Below, piece by piece: positions 1 through 5,246 of a stretch of DNA of 7,239 nt. The notes beneath the pieces were generated by a model. It was not told the DNA's origin, did no database searches, and saw nothing but the letters and a program-made list of their open reading frames with translations. Each line of letters starts with the position of its first letter. The first letter of the stretch is position 1. This DNA comes from Atopobium sp. (GTDB lineage: Bacteria > Actinomycetota > Coriobacteriia > Coriobacteriales > Atopobiaceae). The position numbers and the translations under genes are program-made. The stretch lies in the NCBI GenBank assembly GCA_015259045.1, contig JABZHD010000052.1, positions 1 to 7,239 of the forward strand. Reading direction: 5' to 3'.

Positions 1-666
1 GGTTGCATACCACCAACCTGTCGCATTCTTAACCCAGTGCGGCTCAAAGTTGGACTCACCCTGAGCGAGCTGCTCCCACTCTGCATAGGTCAGTTTTGCC
101 ACATCGAGGTCAACAGTACCTCCAGCACTCGAATACTGCCACAGTGTCCAGTTAGACCATGCACCAGTGTTGTAGATCATGGCAGGCAATTCCCACGAGA
201 AGCGGTTGTCTGGGTAACCAGCTATCCACAGACGCGATACATCAGCACAAGACGCTACCTGCGAGCGTCCAGCAGGGTACGTGTATACAACTGGATAGAT
301 GCCCGTCTTAGCATAGACGCGGTCAACGAACTGCCTTGCCCAAACTGTAGAACCCCACGCATCATTGTCGCCATTCTCCCAGTCAAGGCACAAGAGAGCC
401 TTGCCAATGTAGCTGGAGACACACGCCACAAATGCGTCAGCTTCTGCAACAGGTGAGCCACCTTCAGCATAATGGTAGACACCAATCAGCTTGCCATCAG
501 CGAGAGCACGCTGAAGTTGCGCGGTCATGTAGCGGTTCATTGGCTGGGTGCCTTGGGTAGCCTTAGCAATGACAAAGTCAGAACCACTGTATGCAGTCTC
601 GACATTAGGGTGCGAGTATGTCGCACCCAATGCCTGATAACCTGATACGTCAATGCCCCTAAGCAT
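1..666 (-). CDS. Phage endolysin: GH25 muramidase with start of a cell-wall-binding repeat domain (3' end outside window)
   Basis: This protein cleaves the glycan backbone of host peptidoglycan (N-acetylmuramidase, glycoside hydrolase family 25) to lyse the cell. The 222 visible codons are open to the left edge, so the C-terminus is missing. Residues 4-11 (GIDVSGYQ) carry the family's first catalytic-site aspartate, D6. Residues 93-98 (CLDWEN) give the DxE pair D95/E97, and WQY (176-178) and DLD (186-188) close the GH25 barrel. Residues 211-222 (WVKNATGWWYAT) look like the first unit of a tryptophan/tyrosine-rich choline-binding-like wall-binding repeat. There is no signal peptide, so export depends on the holin encoded just upstream. 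The ATG at 666 overlaps the holin stop by 8 bases and has AGAGG 6 bases before it (673-677). GH25 identity is secure; the ligand and number of binding repeats cannot be seen. Confidence 0.95.
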   Translation of the reverse strand, partial: MLRGIDVSGYQALGATYSHPNVETAYSGSDFVIAKATQGTQPMNRYMTAQLQRALADGKLIGVYHYAEGGSPVAEADAFVACVSSYIGKALLCLDWENGDNDAWGSTVWARQFVDRVYAKTGIYPVVYTYPAGRSQVASCADVSRLWIAGYPDNRFSWELPAMIYNTGAWSNWTLWQYSSAGGTVDLDVAKLTYAEWEQLAQGESNFEPHWVKNATGWWYAT

Positions 667-1024
667 TGTTTACCTCTTCTTTTGTTGGCTCTTCTGCTGG
701 CTTTGTGTTAATTGGTTCAGCATTGCCTGTCATATAGCTTGCAGGACGCTCAGAGGGCTGTACATACGTCATTGCACGTGCAGAGTCGCTAATACCTTTC
801 GTGGTTGGGTCAACCGTGACACCAATAGCACCCAAGACGGCAACAACCACAGTGCCAATCAAATAAGGGTTGCTAATAAACTTCACAAATACATCAGCAA
901 GGCTGCCCCAGGTGGTGAGGTCAGAGTAAGCTAGTCCGAGGTATGCTAGGATTGGACTCATGACAATGCCTGCCATTCCCAGCCACCACGCAGGGTTATG
1001 AAGACGTACTTTCCAGTTAATCAT
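659..1024 (-). CDS. Phage holin, phi LC3 family
   Basis: Small membrane protein expected to form lesions in the cytoplasmic membrane at the end of infection so that the endolysin reaches the wall. It has 121 residues with two hydrophobic segments, about 12-33 (AWWLGMAGIVMSPILAYLGL) and 54-71. The start MINWKVRLHN and the DPTTKGISDS sequence after the second segment (72-81) are typical of phi LC3-type holins. Residues 82-121 form a hydrophilic tail ending in an acidic stretch, longer than I expect for this family, whose members are often well under 100 residues. The ATG at 1024 is preceded by AGGAG (1032-1036) 7 bases away, overlapping the previous gene's TAA. Its TAG stop at 659-661 lies inside the first codons of the endolysin gene, which suggests translational coupling of the lysis pair. 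Confidence 0.92.
   Translation of the reverse strand: MINWKVRLHNPAWWLGMAGIVMSPILAYLGLAYSDLTTWGSLADVFVKFISNPYLIGTVVVAVLGAIGVTVDPTTKGISDSARAMTYVQPSERPASYMTGNAEPINTKPAEEPTKEEVNNA
673..677 (-). promoter_or_regulatory. Shine-Dalgarno site of the endolysin gene, inside the holin coding region
   Basis: AGAGG on the minus strand, 6 bases before the endolysin ATG at 666. It lies within the last codons of the holin and encodes part of its acidic C-terminal tail, so holin and endolysin translation are probably coupled. Confidence 0.75.
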
Positions 1025-1031
1025 TTCTAAT

Positions 1032-1036
1032 CTCCT
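1032..1036 (-). promoter_or_regulatory. Shine-Dalgarno site of the holin gene
   Basis: AGGAG on the minus strand, 7 bases before the holin ATG at 1024. It touches the TAA stop (1036-1038) of the preceding coiled-coil gene. The 11-base gap leaves no room for a separate promoter. Confidence 0.8.
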
Positions 1037-1413
1037 TACTTCTCAAGTCGTGTGATGCGTGAATCTAGGTTTTTCACGTCGGTTTTGACCTCGGCGAGGT
1101 CTGTTGCTGCTTTTTTTGAGGTTTCGTCCGCCCTTCTCGCCACGATGCCAACCACGGAAAGCTCCGCTGTGTGCTGCGTGAGTGTTGCAGTCAAGTCAGA
1201 GAGAGACTGTTGATACTTGCCTAGTTGCTCGTTCATGACCTGCTGGCGTGTCTCTAAGCGTGTGAGCGTGTTTGTGATAGTGCTTTTCCACGTGTCCTCT
1301 TTATCGCGCTCTTCACGATTTGCCCGCTGCCAGTTTGAGATGGCAACAAAACCTCCGATAAACGCGCCGATAATTGAAACAAAGAAAGACACCATCTCAG
1401 CTGTGATGTTCAT
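1036..1413 (-). CDS. Small membrane-anchored coiled-coil protein of the lysis region (function unproven)
   Basis: A 125-residue protein with one N-terminal membrane segment (about residues 7-26, with a G16/G20/G21 small-residue face), then a charged stretch (QRANREERDKEDTW, 29-42) and a long probable coiled coil to the C-terminus. The coiled coil shows heptad-like leucine/isoleucine/valine spacing and ends in DSRITRLEK. The start at 1413 (MNITAEMV) is preferred because AGGAGG sits 7 bases upstream; the longer reading from 1464 has no ribosome binding site and overlaps the upstream gene. It sits 11 bases before the holin, a usual place for accessory lysis proteins. The overall plan recalls XhlA-type haemolysin-like proteins and other phage membrane/coiled-coil proteins, but XhlA normally has its membrane segment at the C-terminus. 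It could be a holin modulator, a second holin-like protein or a membrane-tethered scaffold. No family is claimed. Confidence 0.8.
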   Translation of the reverse strand: MNITAEMVSFFVSIIGAFIGGFVAISNWQRANREERDKEDTWKSTITNTLTRLETRQQVMNEQLGKYQQSLSDLTATLTQHTAELSVVGIVARRADETSKKAATDLAEVKTDVKNLDSRITRLEK

Positions 1414-1420
1414 GACCTCA

Positions 1421-1426
1421 CCTCCT
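1421..1426 (-). promoter_or_regulatory. Shine-Dalgarno site that fixes the start of the coiled-coil gene
   Basis: AGGAGG on the minus strand lies 7 bases before the ATG at 1413. It shares bases with the TAG stop of the upstream tail-tip gene (1425-1427), so a ribosome ending there sits on the next binding site. This is the main reason for starting the gene at 1413 and not at the upstream ATG at 1464. Confidence 0.85.
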
Positions 1427-2303
1427 AATGCCTTACCGTGTACGTGAGGGAACCTTTGCGCCATGCGTTAGAGACTTTGCCACCCATATCTTGTAGATAG
1501 ATGTTGCCATCTGGTCTTGCAGAGATTGCAGTTAGAACGGTTGGCTCTCCTGGACAAAGGCAAGGATTGTAGATATAGGACTCCTCGCCGTTGGTGTCAT
1601 CGTTGTACTTTGCGTTATCCAGAAGTGGCGGTCTTGAGTTCTCTGGCAACGTAAATGGACATCTCACGGCATCGTAAGAAACATTATTTGCGAGCCATCC
1701 TCGAACCTTAATAGTTACAGAATTGCCCGTGCGGTAGATATGCCAGAAGTTCTTGTAGCTTCCTTGTGGCTGCAAATAGACCACGTCAAAGTCTGTATCA
1801 GACTGTGATTTGTCGTCTCCAAGAACTTTGATTGTAGGTAGCAAGGATACGGGCTCACCAACAGTAATGCCGTTGATTGGCAGACGATAAAGTGGCATGT
1901 AAGCCGTAGTAGAGCCGGAGAGAATGTCACCCTTTACATAGGTTGGGTCTACCGGATTGCCTTGATTGGTTGGTGTTCCCTGGATAACCTCGCACGTGAA
2001 CTTTTCAACACCGCCAACCTGCTTAGAGTACTTCAGCACAACTAAGTCATTGCGCTTATAACCAGCACGACCATTGGCAACATTAAGCTCAAAAGGTTCC
2101 TCATTGGTAACCATACGAGCGTCAAAGAGTACATCACCTGTATCAATGCGAACCCTGTTGGCAGTCTGCATGGCAGCCTTGATTTGATTCTGTGTCTGCA
2201 AAATGCCACGAACAGAGCCAGCAACACCAGCAATTAGCCTGCCAATCTGTGGTGCTGTAATGTGGTCCTTGCCCTGGAATGAAATAACGCCATCGAAAGC
2301 CAT
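1425..2303 (-). CDS. Tail-tip/baseplate structural protein, probable receptor-binding component
   Basis: A 292-residue protein of a type often found after the tail hub gene in prophages of Gram-positive bacteria. The N-terminal part has the pattern I associate with that family: GKDHITAPQIGRL (11-23), then ANRVRIDTGDVLFDARMV, then NGRAGYKRNDLVVLKYS, then a GTPTNQGNPVDPTY segment leading into MPLYRLPINGI. This resembles the N-terminal attachment region of baseplate upper proteins (BppU-like). The C-terminal third, from about residue 180, has short beta-type stretches, a TLPENSRPP motif near 219-227 and a late RPDGNIYLQDMGG stretch, as in beta-sandwich host-binding domains of tail proteins. ATG at 2303 follows the preceding gene's TAA directly and has AAGGAGG 5 bases before it. 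A tail structural role is well supported by context; receptor binding is inferred from the C-terminal pattern. Confidence 0.8.
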   Translation of the reverse strand: MAFDGVISFQGKDHITAPQIGRLIAGVAGSVRGILQTQNQIKAAMQTANRVRIDTGDVLFDARMVTNEEPFELNVANGRAGYKRNDLVVLKYSKQVGGVEKFTCEVIQGTPTNQGNPVDPTYVKGDILSGSTTAYMPLYRLPINGITVGEPVSLLPTIKVLGDDKSQSDTDFDVVYLQPQGSYKNFWHIYRTGNSVTIKVRGWLANNVSYDAVRCPFTLPENSRPPLLDNAKYNDDTNGEESYIYNPCLCPGEPTVLTAISARPDGNIYLQDMGGKVSNAWRKGSLTYTVRH

Positions 2304-2531
2304 TTAACCCTCCTTTACCATGAATTGGGCGAACTCTTCATCACGCTTGCGTGCGAGCTCACGATACTTTGCAGCGCAGTCAGGGCAGAGGAGATAACTC
2401 TGCTGCACGCCGTCTGCTGATACTCTGCTTATGCTTTTCCATTGCGATGTTGCAAAGTCACTTTCAAGTAGAAAGGCTTCTTTCTTGCACCTGTCGCATT
2501 GGAAGCGTGCAAAGCCACTTGTTTTTGCCAT
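2304..2531 (-). CDS. Small zinc-ribbon protein within the tail module (unknown role)
   Basis: A 75-residue protein with two CxxC knuckles, C12-D-R-C15 and C49-P-D-C52, separated by 33 residues. This is a classic four-cysteine zinc-ribbon arrangement. After the second knuckle comes a basic/acidic helix-like tail (AAKYRELARKRDEEF) ending KEG. The middle has aromatic and serine residues (SQWKSISRVS) and a GVQQSYLLC strand. The start at 2531 overlaps the hub gene stop by one base (TAATG) and has AAGGA 7 bases upstream. A longer reading from 2582 is judged spurious. It is not a known core tail component. It could bind metal as a small structural or assembly factor, or bind nucleic acid or host proteins as a regulator, riding in the tail operon. 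The metal-site pattern is clear; the function is unknown. Confidence 0.82.
   Translation of the reverse strand: MAKTSGFARFQCDRCKKEAFLLESDFATSQWKSISRVSADGVQQSYLLCPDCAAKYRELARKRDEEFAQFMVKEG
2309..2315 (-). promoter_or_regulatory. Strong Shine-Dalgarno site of the BppU-like gene
   Basis: AAGGAGG on the minus strand, 5 bases before the ATG at 2303, inside the last codons of the zinc-ribbon gene, where it encodes the final Lys-Glu-Gly. It is the longest anti-SD match among the seven gene starts visible here, fitting a structural protein needed in many copies. Confidence 0.8.
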
Positions 2532-4291
2532 TAAGCTGTCCTTTCCCATTTGAAGCAGCCAAGAGAAGGTAGTTGTTGCCATCTACCTCCAAAGTTTGTT
2601 GCAGGGTTAACAAATGAAGTTGTTTCAATCACAGAGCCAACAGGAAAAGATGGTGTGGTTGCACCGCCTTGAGTTGCTCCCTGGACGTTAATAGTTACGT
2701 CACTAGATCCGTCAAATGAAGCTGTACCGCTGACAGAGCCAACCAGCTTGATGGTGCGTGCCTGTGAGAGCTTCTTAGCGGCGTTAGCATCACCGCCGGG
2801 CGTAGATGCACCAGCGTATGAGTGTGTATGGTTCGCAGGAGCTGCGCCAACCTCTTGCGCGGTATATGTTGGCTTTGCTGGGAGCTTTACAGTGTGTGTC
2901 TGAGCGTCTGAGACGTGTCCTAAAGCGTCAACACTCACGGTTGCGCCTAATTGCACGGTGTCACCCCAAGAAGCGTTTACATCGCTCACAGAGCCGTATG
3001 TGCCAGCGGTCACAGGAGAAGGCTCATGAGTTAGAGCGACTGTGCCACCTGTGCGCTGAGCCTTGAGCGGTGTAGTTGCTGTGACTTCTGCCACCTTAGA
3101 GTCAACCTGTAGTGTTGCTCTGCCAATTTCACTAGCTGAGTCAGTTGCAACTTTGCGGGCTTCATTGACCTTGTTCTCAAGGCTCTTAAAGTCTGCTCTT
3201 GATACTTCTGCAGAGATAGTGCGCCCAGCAATAGAGATACCAGTACCGGCTGTGTATGAGCTTGATACTGCGCCTGAGCCTGTAGAAGAACCACGCTCAG
3301 CGGTACCAGATGAAGAGGTGTTACTAGCAGTACCGCCTACTTTGTAGCTGATGCTTACCTCGGTATCTGTAACGATAATAACCTTGGTGCCAACGGTTGC
3401 TGTGACATGTAAGCCAGTCACAGGGTCTATGCCAGGAACGATATCTCCGATTCCGAACTCTTCATCATCATCAAGCGTGACGTTGATTGAGTCTGCAGCT
3501 TGGTACTCTTTGAGCTTCTTAGGACCGTCTTTCTCAAGCTCTTCACGACTCGCATTGGTGTAGTTGTACGTGGTTGTGCGCTCATCAATGCCAAAGAGTG
3601 TCTGTGTCGTGGAGATATTGCCCCGTGCATCTGCGTAGAAGTGCATGACAATACGGTTTTTAAGCTCACCAGAACCAAGGCAAATAAGATGGTTGTAAGG
3701 TCTTACAACGCTCTTAATAGTTACGTCAGAATGCTCTGCGTCTGCACCATCAGTCCAGTCTGTAATAGGCTTTACTGAGAGCATAATCATGCGCTCAACG
3801 GAGTCATACTCAATATTGAGACGCGATGAAGAATCAGCAAGCATCTTTCTGATGCCCGTCCAGGCATCGCAGTACCTATCGAAGGTGTATTTAACGGTAA
3901 TGCCAGAAGTCTCTTCTGAGACCTTAAACTGGTTAGAAAGTCCGAGACGCTGGACAAGCTGCTTTAGAACCCCGTGAGCTTCTCCCCGCACGCTGAGATA
4001 GTCTTCACCGCTCGGTGGCTCTAGAACCTTGTCTCTGATGATGCCTTGCCATGATCTACCAATGTAGGTGATTGTGTTGTTGCCTGAGTTGGACTGGCGA
4101 GCGTCAACTACACCACCCCACTCAGTGCCCTCAACATAAACGTATGCGCCATCATCGCGACGCTGCTCAGAGTCAATGTCGAGTGTAAGCTCAAAGTCAT
4201 TGCCTGTGTCTCCATATTCCAGGTCAAGGCGTGCCCCTTTCAGCACGCCAATGTCTAGATGTGTTGCGTCTGTGTAGCTAATGTCTGGCAT
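2531..4291 (-). CDS. Baseplate hub/tail-tip protein (Gp37-like) fused to a fibre-like C-terminal half
   Basis: A 586-residue protein placed directly after Dit, where siphoviruses encode the tail hub (Tal-type) protein. Residues 1 to about 315 look like the hub domain of Gp37-like siphovirus proteins, with alternating beta stretches, a WQGIIRDKVLEPP segment and a TFDRYCDAWTGIRKML helix. A serine/threonine/glycine linker follows (about 318-342), then AGTGISIAGRTIS. Residues about 360-400 are a short coiled-coil-like helix, then comes a fibre module with VTAGTYG and VDALGHVSDAQTHTVKLP motifs. EVGAAPANHTHSYA (about 479-492) is a common tail-fibre motif, followed by a VSGTASFDGSSDVTI repeat-like strand. 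Residues 549-586 form a PVGSV...NPATNFGGRW...WERTA ending typical of phage tail tip proteins, so the C-terminus looks complete. No peptidase or lysozyme motif is evident. The start overlaps the Dit stop by one base (TAATG). Confidence 0.87.
   Translation of the reverse strand: MPDISYTDATHLDIGVLKGARLDLEYGDTGNDFELTLDIDSEQRRDDGAYVYVEGTEWGGVVDARQSNSGNNTITYIGRSWQGIIRDKVLEPPSGEDYLSVRGEAHGVLKQLVQRLGLSNQFKVSEETSGITVKYTFDRYCDAWTGIRKMLADSSSRLNIEYDSVERMIMLSVKPITDWTDGADAEHSDVTIKSVVRPYNHLICLGSGELKNRIVMHFYADARGNISTTQTLFGIDERTTTYNYTNASREELEKDGPKKLKEYQAADSINVTLDDDEEFGIGDIVPGIDPVTGLHVTATVGTKVIIVTDTEVSISYKVGGTASNTSSSGTAERGSSTGSGAVSSSYTAGTGISIAGRTISAEVSRADFKSLENKVNEARKVATDSASEIGRATLQVDSKVAEVTATTPLKAQRTGGTVALTHEPSPVTAGTYGSVSDVNASWGDTVQLGATVSVDALGHVSDAQTHTVKLPAKPTYTAQEVGAAPANHTHSYAGASTPGGDANAAKKLSQARTIKLVGSVSGTASFDGSSDVTINVQGATQGGATTPSFPVGSVIETTSFVNPATNFGGRWQQLPSLGCFKWERTA
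2539..2543 (-). promoter_or_regulatory. Shine-Dalgarno site of the zinc-ribbon gene inside the end of the hub gene
   Basis: AAGGA on the minus strand, 7 bases before the ATG at 2531. It encodes part of the hub protein's final Glu-Arg-Thr-Ala before the TAATG overlap, and supports starting the zinc-ribbon gene at 2531. Confidence 0.7.
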
Positions 4292-4305
4292 TATGCACTC
4301 ACCTC
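4289..4305 (-). repeat. Junction repeat, copy 2 (Dit/hub boundary)
   Basis: On the minus strand these 17 bases read GAGGTGAGTGCATAATG and match 5230-5246 at 16 of 17 positions. They contain the ribosome binding site, the last four codons (EVSA), the stop and the overlapping next start. Confidence 0.85.
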
Positions 4306-5232
4306 ACTAGATGTGCTCTGAGTGCTAACCGCCCTTGGTGCGCGTGTCTCACCTTGTGGCTGCTCTTTTTCGTATGGAGGAGTAGAGCGTGTCTCATAGA
4401 GTGTGAGGTCAAAGTCGAAGGTGTTATCCCATGTAATGTCATCAGTGCCCGGCTGGATTTGCTCGAAAAGGTATGAGCCAGAGCCGTGAGCTCCGCGCTC
4501 TCTGAACTTGTAGACATTCTCACGGGTGCCGTTATCCTGGACTACAACAGCGGTTTTACTCTGAGAATCAACTTCAAGATATGCGCCAGCTGCAATAGTA
4601 GTGTTGACCTTGTGCAGGTTCTCACCAATTCGGACATATGGGTTAGTAGCAGGACCATAGACTCGCCAGAGCCATGGAGAAGCACTCTTAGAAGGGTTAG
4701 TAAATGACTTAGCGGGCTTACCCTGGACAAGGTCAAAGGGGAAGTCTCTTGGGAAGTCAGGTTTAACGCCAGCAACAGCACCGGCTGTCTCATGCTCAAA
4801 GTAGAGCGTAGTTGCCTTGAACCATGTAGGGTCTTCGACAAGAAGCGTCAACACGAATTCTGCGAACTTGTCAGAAAGCCAGTAGTTAGTTGGAGCACCG
4901 CCAATGATGTAGCAGCGAATACCCCAAGAGCCTACTGTGAGCGTTCCTGGAGTACGGTTTAAGATGTCCTTCTCGCCAAGCTCAATGATTCTGTTACGAA
5001 GTTCTAGCCCTTCTTCATCACTTTCAGCAGCGATACCAACAGGAAACTTGATTGTTTTTGGCTTATGATCACGTCTTCTAAATGACGTAATTCTGCTGGA
5101 ATTCTTTCCGGATGTGTATGACCACATCCAGTCTCTGAGTTCATGTTCCATGTAGTGGAGGGACTTGTCAGCCCCTCCAAACTCCATGTACTTGCTTCCG
5201 TCAGAGGTTGTGTATCTAATGTCTGTGCGCAT
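4291..5232 (-). CDS. Distal tail protein (Dit; phage tail family)
   Basis: A 313-residue protein expected to form the ring joining the tail tube to the hub and tip. The N-terminal domain (about 1-135) has the usual Dit features: a short early strand region, an IKFPVGIAAESDEEGLELRNRI stretch in which a strand leads into a helix, a GTLTVGSWGIRCYIIG strand pair (about 96-111), and FAEFVLTLLVEDPTWFKA before the domain boundary. The second domain begins near residue 184 with SPWLWRVYGPATNPYVRI, followed by beta-rich sequence including a DITWDNTFDFDLTLYE segment. Residues 281-313 are a proline/threonine/serine/glutamine-rich, probably disordered tail ending SSEVSA. The position between tape measure and hub is diagnostic. 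Both ends overlap neighbours by one base (TAATG), so its translation is probably coupled to theirs. Confidence 0.9.
   Translation of the reverse strand: MRTDIRYTTSDGSKYMEFGGADKSLHYMEHELRDWMWSYTSGKNSSRITSFRRRDHKPKTIKFPVGIAAESDEEGLELRNRIIELGEKDILNRTPGTLTVGSWGIRCYIIGGAPTNYWLSDKFAEFVLTLLVEDPTWFKATTLYFEHETAGAVAGVKPDFPRDFPFDLVQGKPAKSFTNPSKSASPWLWRVYGPATNPYVRIGENLHKVNTTIAAGAYLEVDSQSKTAVVVQDNGTRENVYKFRERGAHGSGSYLFEQIQPGTDDITWDNTFDFDLTLYETRSTPPYEKEQPQGETRAPRAVSTQSTSSEVSA
4298..4305 (-). promoter_or_regulatory. Shine-Dalgarno site of the hub gene (copy 2 of the junction cassette)
   Basis: GAGGTGAG on the minus strand, 6 bases before the ATG at 4291. It encodes the Glu-Val-Ser of the EVSA C-terminus of the distal tail protein, so coding and ribosome-binding functions share the same bases. 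Confidence 0.8.
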
Positions 5233-5246
5233 TATGCGCTCACCTC
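5230..5246 (-). repeat. Junction repeat, copy 1 (tape measure/Dit boundary)
   Basis: On the minus strand these 17 bases read GAGGTGAGCGCATAATG and match 4289-4305 except for one C/T change that is silent (AGC/AGT, serine). Confidence 0.85.

Noticed and set aside
37..456. 139-codon plus-strand open frame opposite the endolysin
   Set aside because: It lies entirely antisense to a clear GH25 domain with its catalytic residues, and the translated product resembles no family I recognise.
1025..1035. Possible promoter or terminator in the short gaps (1025-1035 and 1414-1424)
   Set aside because: Each gap is 11 bases and is filled by a ribosome binding site and spacer; no inverted repeat with a T-run or promoter pair fits.
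1414..1464. N-terminal extension of the coiled-coil membrane protein from the ATG at 1464
   Set aside because: No ribosome binding site precedes 1464, the extension overlaps the upstream gene, and AGGAGG sits ideally before the ATG at 1413.
2532..2582. Upstream ATG at 2582 giving a 92-residue zinc-ribbon protein, with GGAGG 3 bases before it
   Set aside because: The spacing is too short, and the GGAGGT bases are explained by the hub protein's conserved FGGRW motif. The start would also overlap the hub by 52 bases; the ATG at 2531 has a well-placed AAGGA and a TAATG junction like its neighbours.
3063..3347. Plus-strand open frame opposite the hub linker region
   Set aside because: Its Ser/Val/Pro-rich product mirrors the Ser/Thr-rich linker codons of the hub gene; nothing suggests a separate gene.
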